A DNA stretch of 64,000 bases from Kitagawia praeruptora. Its lineage: Eukaryota; Streptophyta; Magnoliopsida; Apiales; Apiaceae. The notes beneath the pieces were generated by a model. The model was given only the letters and a program-made list of their open reading frames with translations. It was not told the origin of the DNA and did no database searches. Position numbers and translations under genes: made by a program. Positions 35,659 to 46,260 of this stretch are shown here, in pieces; the first letter of the stretch is position 1; every line of letters starts with the position of its first letter. The stretch is from the NCBI GenBank assembly GCA_037693485.1, contig CM075351.1, positions 15,991,001 through 16,055,000 of the forward strand. Reading direction: 5' to 3'.

Positions 35659-36811
35659 TGTTAGTGTAGGTGCCCTAGAGGCAATACATTGTTTCTCGAA
35701 TAAATCTTATGTCATTTGATTATTAAATAAATGTATTTATTATGACTCTAATTACTGCGATATGTGTTAGCATAATAAATGTCCTTAGAATAATGATACA
35801 CATTATATAGTTTAAGTTTACAACTTGAATTTGAGATTATATAATATATATCATATTCTTAAAGGTCCATAGTCGAGTATTATTATACAGGACAATAATA
35901 ATACATAAATAGACTAGTATGTTTTTGACTGATAACCACATCTCATTGGTTATAAGTATGGAGATACTAAAGTCAAAACATAGGTACATGTAGGGTACAT
36001 GGTACTGGACAGACCCACCGTGAGATTCTTCATGTTAATTAAGTCATAAGAAAGACTCACAGTGATAATGGTGTAATGATCCTTTGACTTGAGATCATTA
36101 TATTTCTATACGAGGATAATATACTTTGACTACATTAAAAGTTACCTTTGACCGGGTAATGATAAAAGTGGACATCGGGTATATTGTGAATCGTATGAGA
36201 AATATGAATGATAGATAAAGGATTTAACCCTCCTATCAGATAGGAGAGATATTATTGGCCTCTTGATTGAGTGAGACTATAAAATGCATGGCCGTGCTCA
36301 AATAATGATTTGTTATTAATAGTCAACTCATGGATCAAGTAAACCCGGATTAAATTATGAAGAGGATGACAATAAACATTCCTCGAGTTTAATCTATAAT
36401 ATTTGGTTAAAGGGATTATATTACACGGGAACATTAATCACAAAAGGTTTATCGAATCACGATTTAATTATTATTTAATTGGGTAGCAATGATGTATTAC
36501 TAGATACCGCTCATTGTTTATAATTTTAATGGAGAATAAAATTATTGCCAAAATAAATAATAACCTACAGGGTCACACACATAGAACATTTTAAAGGAAG
36601 AATTAATTTAAATTATGAATTTAAATTAATTAATGATAAGTTGGATTTTATTATATTAATTAAGTGGAACTTAATTAAGCTATAATAAAATACAAAGATA
36701 TATGAGATATGATTTTAATAATTAAGTTTGACTTAATTATTATTTATTTGAATAATAGAATTAGATTTTATTATTTAAATAAATCATATTTGGGATAGGT
36801 TTTTGACAAGG
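35659..36811 (+). repeat. LTR-2 (shared central LTR), left piece
   Basis: It starts TGTTAGTGTAGG and is broken at 36811 by C2. Its last five bases, caagg, are the duplicated target. It shares several states with LTR-3 against LTR-1. The four U3 inverted repeats lie just before the break, near 36601-36784. Confidence 0.9.
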
Positions 36812-37101
36812 TGTTAACTCGAATAACTTGTAGAAGGGGGGTTGAATACAAGTTATATAATCGTGTCTGATTTTTGCTTGATTATATGAACAAGAATAAA
36901 CGAATGAATCAAACTCTTGTTTGTATTAATAAGATCAAATACAAACTCTACCAAAGGTGTACAATACCTTTAGCAGCTGCTGACAATACAAATCTCTCTC
37001 TCTCTGTTTGTTTCGAACTCTCGAATACAAACCTTATACAGAGCTACGCACATTCAATTGTTCGACTCACACCGTTCTCTTTTACAGTGATATTGAGAGA
37101 G

Positions 37102-37109
37102 TATTTATA
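37102..37109 (-). promoter_or_regulatory. TATA box of the C2 LTR
   Basis: The minus strand reads gcatTATAAATActctctc, a good plant TATA box, at the same place in both LTRs (43207-43214). It separates U3 from the presumed start of the transcript. Confidence 0.65.
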
Positions 37110-37172
37110 ATGCTACCTATCAACTAATAACAGACAGATATAATCTATACATGACAATGTTCTGCCTTCTAG

Positions 37173-37412
37173 TCAATAGTTTCCTTCAATAGAAAAACTC
37201 TTTCCTTCATAATATCTTCTTGCTTGTTCTTCAAACAACGATCCTATTTTATAGCACTTGCCAGTTTCTGTAGTATCCATAATGACATCATCAGTAACAC
37301 GACTGATATCAGGATCTGTACACTGCATCAGTATCTGATCAACCATCAGTATTGGACCATCATCAGGATTTGCTCTCTGTTCCTGACATGTAGTCTCCAA
37401 TACACTGTTCAT
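37173..37412 (-). CDS. Small ORF inside U3 of the C2 LTR (79 aa)
   Basis: MNSVLETTCQEQRANPDDGP… ending …YYEGKSFSIEGNY. It is acidic, with no recognised domain and no transmembrane segment. It is also open in the other LTR (43278-43517) with three amino-acid changes. It overlaps the ATCAG word array (37290-37375). Openness may simply reflect close relatedness of the two LTRs. It lies upstream of the LTR TATA box, so only the full-length element RNA would carry it. Confidence 0.25.
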   Translation of the reverse strand: MNSVLETTCQEQRANPDDGPILMVDQILMQCTDPDISRVTDDVIMDTTETGKCYKIGSLFEEQARRYYEGKSFSIEGNY

Positions 37413-37551
37413 TTCTGACTAAACTATACAGATAACTGTCTTACACATAAATCCTAAATACAGTGCTAAATCCTTTATAAGATCAGGATTACAAGAAGTA
37501 TAATGTGTAAATTCTATTCTTAACATCACAACTTATGAATTATTCCTAACA

Positions 37552-37563
37552 ATCTCCCCCCTA
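37552..37563 (-). other. Polypurine tract of C2
   Basis: The minus strand reads atagggggGAGAT immediately before the LTR terminus TGTTAGG. Confidence 0.8.
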
Positions 37564-37770
37564 TTTATGCTTTAAAATCTGAAGCATAAATCTAAGTTGT
37601 GGATGTCAAAACATATAACAATACAACCAGAATAGAATTTATGAATGTAGAATTATGAAGTTAAGTACCTCCTTCTCAGATGTAGACGTTTATCTAGTAC
37701 TTAGAAGAAAGAATTTTTAACTATTAATGCTGCTCTTCCTTTACCACTTCCTAGCTGAGATTCACCACTG

Positions 37771-40700
37771 TCACTCCTGCTGGTTCTTCTTTTTACTACC
37801 CTCTGTCTGCTCTTTATCTCCCCCAGCTTTATCTTTATCTCCTTTAGTCTGGTAGTGTTGTTGTTGTCTTTGAATTGTCTTTATCTCCCCCTTTTTGACA
37901 TCAGCAACATTAATTCCAAGAGATTCAGAAACAGAACAAATGAGATTCATAAGAACTGCTTGATTTTCCATAATTGTGACTTGGTTATCTTCAAGTGATT
38001 GAAGTCTTGTTTGAATATCAATTTGAGAATTCTGAATATCTTTCAAAATATCAGAATGAACTTCAATGTTGGAAGTGCTTCTAGTATCTTTAGTATCAGA
38101 ATCAGAAAGAACTGTATCTTCAAGTCTTGTAGAAGAAGTTGCTTGATTTGTATGATATTCAAGTAATAAAACCTGATTAGAAATATCAACATCTTCATCT
38201 TTCTGTTCTGGAACTGAAACATGATAATCATCTCCTTCACCAGTATTCTGTGTACTAACATCTTCAAATCCTGACTCCTCCTTAGAGTGATCAGAGACTG
38301 TTGATGTCTCAATTCTAGCTGATATTGGAAGTACATACAAAGGAACACTAGGATCATTAGGATCTTCATCTGGTACATATGTATCAAGAGATTGCTTTAT
38401 CCTGGCACCTCTTCTGTTAATGATTCCTGCAAGCCTCTCCTTTTGCTTCTGAGCTTTAACTTCTGGCTTTGCATTGTGATGTGCTAGGTCATTCTTCTGA
38501 TACATTTTGATGAATGAATAAGTACCAGCATCCATACCCAAATTTTCAGACCAAGATTCAGGAAAAACCTGATCCCAGAAATCAAATGATGGTTTCCTAA
38601 TTTTCTCTCCCTCACTATGGAGTTGATCATCCATACCCTCATTCTCACTTTGACTTACTAAAGTCAACACTCTTTCTACCTCACCTTTTGCCTGGTCAGG
38701 AGCCAGCCGCTCAAATTGTGGATCTAAGTCCATCTTTTCAAGTGTATCACTCAAATTTGGATAAGTGCTCTCATGACCTACAGAAAAATAGAGTTTAGAA
38801 GAAGTTTTTATACCTGAACTCACATGGAGAGAGGGTTCCTCATTTGGCATGTGGCTTGAGGTTTTCTCCAAGGAGTGAGCTGCTATAGTCTCTGAACCCT
38901 TACAATCATCTTCTTTCCTTTCAGAAACTACAGGCTCCAGTATACCACTTTCAGGTTCTTTACTAGACTCTGATGTCTTCAGTAATACTTCATTAGACAC
39001 CATAGTTAGTACATCACCGTCTTTAAGTGTTGTTTGCTGAGACACACCCTCAAGGTGGATAGACTCTGACTGAACAAAATTTGTTTGATCTTCAGAAAAA
39101 TCAACCAAAGTCATTCCTCCCATATCATAGGGTATCTCACTTGCATTCTCAGTCATCACAGAAGTCCTTTCAACATCAGCTATCACAGCTCCTGAGTCAT
39201 CCTTCCTCTGACTAGATGGTTCTTGTGTTACAGTGACTGTGATCTAATCTTTCCTACTATTCACCACTGGTGCAATAGTATCTTCTGTTGACTGCATTCC
39301 TCTATCTACTTCCTCCAGTTGTTCACCTTGAGCTGAAGCATCTTCAATAATTACATTCTTGTCAAATAAATATGCATGAAGTGATTGAAGTGCACCATGC
39401 TTCGAGAGTCCAAATTTCTTGACTAATTGTCTTCTGACAGACACATAGAAATACATCTTCATTAAGTCAAGTCTTTGATGTAGAAGTCCATATTCATCTG
39501 GAAATAAAAGTTTTGGTACTCTTTCAACCAGAAAGTCTAGAACAGGCCTTGACAACTTCATTTTGAGAGAAATTAGTCCCATAGCCAGTCTATATGATAA
39601 TGTAGTTTCCCATGAAGAATCAATATCCAGATCTCTCTTGTCAAATACTGACATAGATGTAGCTTGATTTGTAGAAACCTGCATGATATTAGTTGGACTA
39701 GACTCTGTGTGTGTAGGTGACAATTGAATCTTTCTCCTTGTTCTCCTGATATAGTGAGCAAAAGATTTATCCTGAGAAGACTCAAGAGGTGTAGACACAG
39801 AAGTGATCTTGGGATGAGATCTTTGTTCAATAGACACAGTCTTTTGAGAGTCAGTATCTAGTAACTGTTTTCCCTTTTTAAGAACTACAGCCTTTTGGGA
39901 GACTGCAGCCTGGTTGTGACTAGGTTTTTCATCTCTTTGTGCTAACAAAGAAAGTTGAATTGCAGCCTTCAATTCTGCTCTCTCAGCAAGAGTTAAATCA
40001 TCATCATCTTCACTAGAATTACTACTACTACTTGACACAACAAATCTTCTCTTCCTTACAACTGATGTCTTTTGAGAAACACCAGAGGTTGGTTTCTTTG
40101 AAACAATAGGCTGTGGATCAAAATTTGGTTCTTGAATTGTTTCAGAGACTATAATGTTTTGGGCTACTTGGGTAGACACAGGTGGGTTCTCCTCCAATTG
40201 AGATTCCTGAGCCATTTCACCACAAAAGAAAGAAGAATTGTAGAAAGTAGGAAGATGAGTTTTAAGAATTACCTGAACATGATGTGGATAATGAATTGCA
40301 GGTATTTCATCTAGATTCTTTTCATTGTCCTTCTTTGTAATATCAGAGAAAATTCTCTTTTGCTGTTCATAAGAAGAAACACAATATTCTCTACCAAATC
40401 TAGTTTCAACATCAGGAACAAAATGGTTAATAAACAATTGCATAAATCTATGATAATAAACCATTTTCCTGTTTTGATCTCTTAACCCAAGTTTAATACT
40501 CATCTGACTTAAGATAATATGACCAATGTTGATTACTCTGTCATAAAGCAAACTGTAAGCAATATGTGATGTAACAGAAGTAATTTGCTGAAAAGAACTA
40601 CATTTGCCAGTAAAACATTTAGCAATTTGATCAAATTAAAAAGACCATTCCTTTCTAAGAAAAGACCTATTCAACTGGCTCATGTTATCTAGAGGTCCAC

Positions 40701-41097
40701 TATAACCTAATTCAGTCAACATAGTTCTTATATTATCATCAGATGGTACATTCTCATAACTATCAGTAACAGGTAAGCAAAGTACTGAATTAACAACAGA
40801 TTCAGTAATGTCAAATGAATCTTGTCCTAAATGTAGAACAATCTTACCTGATTGACTCTGAGTAGAATCAATTACCTCAGCATTCTTCCAAGCTTGTGAA
40901 ACAGCTACTTGATTAATATGTGGAGATGCTGTCAATGCATAACTTAATGGTCCATATGCCAGAAAGTCCATGATTGGATGAAAATCAGATAACACTCCTT
41001 CTTTGTTGGTGATAGCTGCAACATGATTGTTTGTCATAAAATCAAAGTCACCAAACTTGAAGGCTACTGATTTAGGTAATCTTCTCTGAGCTGCCAT
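37771..41097 (-). pseudogene. Post-pol ORF of C2 (about 1108 codons, two stops)
   Basis: One continuous minus-strand frame from ATG 41097 (MAAQRRLPKSVAFKFGDFDF) to 37771, interrupted only by TAA at 40636-40638 and TAG at 39244-39246. The N-terminal ~240 residues (FHPIMDFLAYGPLSYAL, VVNSVLCLPV, LGYSGPLDNMSQLNRSFLRKEW, YYHRFMQLFINHFVPD) resemble the conserved domain of ORFs found 3' of pol in SIRE/Maximus-type plant Copia elements, sometimes mislabelled as host proteins. The middle and C-terminus are Ser/Glu-rich and probably disordered, with a helical segment (DIQTRLQSLEDNQVTIMENQ) and a Lys/Asp/Gln-rich tail. No signal peptide or membrane helix is visible, so an envelope role is not supported by sequence. 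The function of the family is unknown to me. Confidence 0.7.
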
Positions 41098-42566
41098 TTT
41101 TGATCTGAAAAGAACTTGAAAAATTCTTGAAATGGATTAGTGATTTTGAAAACTCAAGAGTGATTTTTGCTTTAGAGAATGTAAAATTAGAGAAAGCAAT
41201 TACACGATTAGAGTTTCAAAACAAATATATTTCACAAATCTTTCAGACCACTATCCCACGTTGACACGTAGATTGACAGGTGTCAGTCCCTGAAAAATGC
41301 GGTTACCCACGATTTTTGGAAAATAAAATCCAAAATTGATTTTCATGAAATAAATCAGGGTATAAATGAGCAATACTGATCAGCTTCCTTTTCCTGATGA
41401 CCTCTCATCAAAATAATCACAAAATGCAATGTGATTTAAAAATATAATTTTCAAATCCTGATGGTAACACATGAAATCCTGACCAATATCATCAGAGACT
41501 TAATATGGAGTTTTCCACGTGGCATTTTTCTTTTATCTGAAAAAGAAATAAACAATTAATCTGAACAAAAATCAATTGGTTAAATATTTTCAATATTTCT
41601 TGAAAACAAGAAATACAGTCACACGCAATAATTAGCATTTGACTTCATTAAAACTTCCAAGTGACTGTTCAGCTTCTTACGTCTTCCTTTAAAAGAACCA
41701 GCTGCCTTATGCCATTCTCCATAACCTTTCAATTTCTTTTCTTCTCAACAATGCTTCTCAAACCAAAAATCCCTTCAAACCCATTTTCCAGATTTTTCTT
41801 GATCGATGAACATCCTGTTCTTGATCATCTCTTTGAACAAATGACTCTTCTCATCGAACTAATCATGAATGGATTGGTTTTCGACAATATCCAGAGGTTT
41901 CTCCTAGAACATCCATCTGTTGGATACAATCTTCCCCTAACCTCCTCAAAACTTGAGGATGAAGAATTTGGCCGAGAGTCTGAGGTTGATCTTGATGGAG
42001 ATGCTATTCATTTAAGTTAGCTGCTCTTATTCAAGTCGCCCAGACAAGGAATCCAAGAGCAAATGAGGCTTTCATCCTCTGATGGATTTCTTGAGATGCT
42101 CCTTGTCCTGTTCCTCAGAGTTCATATCAAAGACAAGTATAGAATAGAAATTTAGACAAAAAGATGTTGTATTTCATTTCCATGTAATGATTTCTATTAA
42201 TGAAAATACAGTTTCTTGTTATCTGCTTGTCTTTTGATTTTTTGAATGATGTATAAATTATCAGTATGCAAATATTAAAACTTGCTAGCATAGACTTAAC
42301 ACAACACAGAATCAGATTACTATTCAAAGTAAACGTCAGGATCTGAAACAATTTTCATAATCCTGATACTGATACAATACTGATGACGTCAGCATCCTGA
42401 TAACAAATCTAATCCTGATGATTATTAACAAGTCTATCATACTGAAATTTATCAAGGCAAAGTGTTATAGCTAAAGCATTTAACAATCAAATATAGATCC
42501 TGACAGGAATATCAAGTCTATAAGCTAAGAACAACATACCTTGCTACTTTTGCAGATGTTAAAGAT
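41098..42566 (-). other. C2 spacer between pol and post-pol ORF
   Basis: Noncoding in the element's sense. It carries many CCTGAT/ATCAGG words (41360-41500, 42355-42510), a perfect TGACGTCA bZIP-type site at 42384-42391, and a plus-strand ORF (41751-42020) antisense to the element. Confidence 0.6.
41751..42020 (+). CDS. Antisense ORF in the C2 spacer (89 aa)
   Basis: ATG 41751 gives MLLKPKIPSNPFSRFFLIDE… ending in an acidic tail (EDEEFGRESEVDLDGDAIHLS). The same frame is open upstream to 41661, but this ATG has the better setting: a CT-rich leader (ttctcaacaATG). Downstream there is a plant-like 3' end (ttgtatttcatt, attaatgaaaata) near 42160-42210. I do not recognise the protein. A central hydrophobic, helical stretch (LFEQMTLLIELIMNGLVF) is the only feature. 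It could be a captured host gene piece, an antisense ORF of the retroelement, or chance. Confidence 0.4.
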   Translation: MLLKPKIPSNPFSRFFLIDEHPVLDHLFEQMTLLIELIMNGLVFDNIQRFLLEHPSVGYNLPLTSSKLEDEEFGRESEVDLDGDAIHLS

Positions 42567-42950
42567 CTAAAAATTTAACATTCCTAACTCACTTACTAGT
42601 CTACTGAATGTAGTCTCATCAAGTGGTTTAGTTAGAATATCTGCAAGCTGTTTGTCAGTAGGAACAAAATGAAGTTCCACAGTACCATTCTCAATATGTT
42701 CTCTAATAAAATGATACCTGACATCAATGTGCTTAGTCCTTGAATGTTGAACTGGATTTTCTGCAATTTTAATAGCACTAGTATTATCACAAAACATAGG
42801 AATATTACTAAGTGTCATACCATAATCCATCAACTGATTTCTTATCCAAAGGAGCTGTGCACAACAACTGCCTGCTGCTATGTACTCAGCTTCTGCAGTT
42901 GAGGTTGAAACAGATTGTTGCTTCTTGCTTGCCCAAGAAATCAATCTATT
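42567..42950 (-). pseudogene. RNase H end of Copia pol in C2 (5' truncated)
   Basis: The frame reads NRLISWASKKQQSVSTSTAE, then AEYIAAGSCCAQLLW, CDNTSAIKIAENPVQHSRTK, and ends PTDKQLADILTKPLDETTF… at 42567. The RNase H acidic residues (E of AEAEYIA, D of CDNTSA) are present. Its 5' end joins LTR sequence directly at 42950/42951, so everything from the PBS to most of RNase H has been deleted. Confidence 0.9.
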
Positions 42951-43656
42951 ATACAAGTTATATAATCGTGTCTGATTTTTGCTTGATTATATGAACAAGA
43001 ATAAACGAATGAATCAAACTCTTGTTTGTATTAATAAGATCAAATACAAACTCTACCAAAGGTGTACAATACCTTTAGCAGTTGCTGACAATACAAATCT
43101 CTCTCTCTCTCTGTTTGTTTCGAACTCTCGAATACAAACCTTATAGAGCTACGCACATTCAATTGTTCGACTCACACCGTTCTCTTTTACAATGATATTG
43201 AGAGAGTATTTATAATGCTACCTATCAACTAATAACAGACAGATATAATCTATACATGACAATGTTCTGCCTTCTAGTCAATAGTTTCCTTCAATAGAAA
43301 AACTCTTTCCTTCATAATATCTTCTTGCTTGTTCTTCAAACAACAATCCTGTTTTATAGCACTTGCCAGTTTCTGTAGTATCCATAATGACATCATCAGT
43401 AACACGACTGATATCAGGATCTGTACACTGCATCAGTATCTGATCGACCATCAGTATTGGACCATCATCAGGATTTGCTCTCTGTTCCTGACATGTAGTC
43501 TCCGATACACTGTTCATTCCTGACTAAACTATACAGATAACTGTGTTACACATAAATCATAAATACAGTGCTAAATCCTTTATAAGATCAGGATTACAAG
43601 AAGTATAATGTGTAAATTCTATTCTTAACATCACAACTTATGAATTATTCCTAACA
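42951..43656 (-). repeat. 5' LTR of C2, missing its inner 34 bp
   Basis: Same as 36846-37551 with about ten differences. The inner end (tgttaactcg…gggttga of the intact copy) is absent, and pol begins at once. The outer end TTCCTAACA and the TSD are intact, so the deletion happened inside the element, before or after insertion. Confidence 0.88.
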
Positions 43657-44033
43657 CAAGGTTTTTGGCTTTATATTATCCTATATATAAAGATATGGAA
43701 AAAAAGGATTTTGTACGTGAAAATCAGTAGAGCAGCATCCCAAAAACCAAAACCCTAAAAACTAGATCTCATATTTTCATTGGAGGCTAGTACCTCCCTT
43801 CCGAACAAGAATCGTTCTTGGAGTGTTCGTGTGGATACCGTAGAGGAGGCTTCGAGGAGGAGCGTTTAGAATCGTGAAAGCTAGGATCTTTTTGGCATCC
43901 AATACGTAAAGCTTCATAAAAAGGTAAACATATTCTTACTACCATGATTATCTAGCATTAAACATGGATCCCGGGATTGGAATTCGATTTAATTTTAAAG
44001 TTTCCGTTGCGTTTTGATGCTCGAATTCCAACA
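43657..44033 (+). repeat. LTR-2 of the Copia array, right piece
   Basis: It begins with the duplicated caagg, contains the TATA box (tatatataaa at 43682), and ends ATTCCAACA before the second PBS. C2 therefore separates the U3 repeats from the TATA box of this LTR by 6.8 kb. Confidence 0.9.
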
Positions 44034-44034
44034 A

Positions 44035-44046
44035 TGGTATCAGAGC
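44035..44046 (+). other. Primer binding site, Copia array copy 2
   Basis: TGGTATCAGAGC, identical to copy 1. Its presence after the central LTR is the key sign of a tandem array. Confidence 0.9.
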
Positions 44047-46260
44047 TACATGTTTAATGAATAATCTGGTCAATATTTGATTCACACGATCTGTTATTGG
44101 ATTACCAATTATATGTGGTTTTGATTGGTTTTACGATCTGTTACAACCTGCTATGCTTCATTAAGATTAAATCGTAACATTATCTGGTCTATAGTGATTT
44201 AAACGATCTGATTTATGCTAATACCAGTTATGATTTTTCGAAGAACCCTAACTGCATGAAAACCAAAACGTTCTGCATGCTTCTGATTTTCTGGTTTTGT
44301 TGCGTTCATCTGTTAAGCCATGTTCTAATAATATTAAAGTGTAATCTGGACGTTTAACAATCAGTAGAACTCGTAACAGATGATAAGATTTGCAGGTTTT
44401 ATAAATTTATGCGTAAACATATATATATATACGTGTTCATACGTGTCTATCAATACTGGGTTTTGATTTTAATTCATTCAAAAATAGTGATATATGTTTG
44501 TGATGTGTTGCTGTGTAATCTGAGGTCTGTTTAATCAGTCTGGATGCAAAAAATCACGTACTATATGTCTCACATGATCAAACTGGGCTTCTGGAAAAAC
44601 TGCAGAAAAAATTGCTTGTACAGGTGATGCGCATACTGAAGATGCGTATCACCTAGGGTTTAGGTCATACACGCATACGTGGAATGCGTGTCTGATAGAA
44701 TTAATAGAATATGTCATATGCGCATACTGGAAATGCGTATCTGTTGTTTTTATTATTAAAAAAAATTGTTTTTTTTCAACCAGGTTTTGCATGCTAAGAT
44801 TAAATAATAAATGTTAATATTTAACTTGAAGTATGCAAAATTTTATTAATTAGGAATTTTGATTACTAAGTTAATATTTAAATTAATTTTATTATTTATG
44901 ATTTGATCATATTTAATTTATGTTGTATAAAATTGTGTTTATACAATATGTGATGCTCTTAATTGCTATGTGAGCATGATGCATGGTTATGGCCCCAAGA
45001 CCTAGTTTTCAATTTATTTTAATTAATTTTAATTTATGGTTTGTAATAATTAAAATACGACTTGCATGTCGATTTTCTTTTTGTAATTATTTTATCTCGA
45101 ATGCAACTCGAGTTCTTTTGTAAAATGTTTCAAGAGGAGCTTGGAGGCAATCAAGGCAGCTTTGGAAGCGAAGCAAGAGATTTTGTAATAATTAGTTATT
45201 ACCACCATAGATTGACCTTGATTTTTCCATTAGCTTGGAAAATCGCATAGGATTGGGCCATAACCATAGCATATTAATTTAGGTGATGCACTTTACATAT
45301 GATGCATGTGTAGAGTAACAAATGTATGCATGTTTTAATTAGATTAATGATGTATGCATGTATTAGATACGTCACCCATGCCATGCTTGCCATGCTAAAC
45401 AAGATAAAATCTATTACGATTCGTGATTTTAAAATGAACAAACGATCATGAGATTTCTGTGTTTATGAAACACGGAATTAAATACGAATTTTCAATTATT
45501 TAAATATGGGGAGATTTTGTCAAAAACAGGTTTTACCTGTAAGGAAGTTGGGTATTAAGTGAGGCCACTTGTGACTCCTCCAACAACCTGGGAATCAAAC
45601 TATTGATGAATATTGATTTGAAGTATTTAATTCAAGGAAAAATTGGGAATCTCTTTATGATGGGATCATGGTCGTTTTAATTTTGAAACCCCTTAACAAA
45701 ATATTAAGTTTTAATCAGATGCTTTCCAATGAATGAACACTCATTGAATCCTAGATCGATAAGGGGAATGACTGCCAGTGGCAGGGGACTCCTGTCTATC
45801 GTGGTGAGATGTGACGAATATAAACGGTTATATTCGACCGTTGAATCATTGGGTCTAACTTAACTGAGTCGTCATAATAAGGTGAAAATAAACAGTTATA
45901 TTCAAATATTATGAACTTAGAAGCATAGAGTTTGGTTCAAAATCTATTAGATAGACAAGAACAATTGTTGTTCACCAAACTATCCAAGAATTATATATGA
46001 TATAATTGACAACTGTTGTCTACCTAAATAATCATGTTTTAAGGACTACCAGTGGTTGACTTAGGATATGACGAAATATGGATCTTGGCTCACTAGAAAG
46101 ATTTATGGGATATTCTTTTCGATTTAATAGTAAGGGCTATTAATTTGATAAAAATATTGGGAGATATATTATGAATATATCATAATCATTTGAACATAAT
46201 AATGATAACTCAGACAATCTAATGTTTATTATGTGCTTTTAACATTGTAGATACTGAATA
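44047..46260 (+). other. Untranslated leader, Copia array copy 2
   Basis: Collinear with 30219-32444 and a few percent diverged. A four-base gaat duplication near 45730 and a shorter TA tract are the clearest indels. No protein signal (the ORF at 45062-45250 mirrors that at 31249). Confidence 0.75.
44622..44740 (+). other. Three look-alike stem-loops in the Copia leader, copy 2
   Basis: 44622-44654, 44669-44691 and 44718-44740 repeat the trio of copy 1 with every stem base kept. The only change inside a hairpin is in loop 3 (ACTGGAA for ACTAGAA). Confidence 0.8.

Larger units (their letters stand above)
36812..37551 (-). repeat. 3' LTR of C2 (740 bp)
   Basis: Termini TGTTAACTCG and …TTCCTAACA. 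U3 lies at the high-coordinate end. A CT microsatellite is near 36994. It differs from the other LTR at roughly ten places by eye, so C2 is older than N1. Confidence 0.88.
36812..43656 (-). mobile_element. SIRE-like Copia element C2, internally deleted
   Basis: On the minus strand: 5' LTR (43656 to 42951, missing its last 34 bases), fused directly to the RNase H end of pol (42950-42567), a 1.47-kb spacer, a post-pol ORF (41097-37771), polypurine tract and 3' LTR (37551-36812). The flanking duplication caagg is present at 36807-36811 and 43657-43661. The empty site is seen in LTR-1 and LTR-3 (ttttgacaagggtttttgg). PBS, gag, protease, integrase and RT are gone. Confidence 0.9.
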
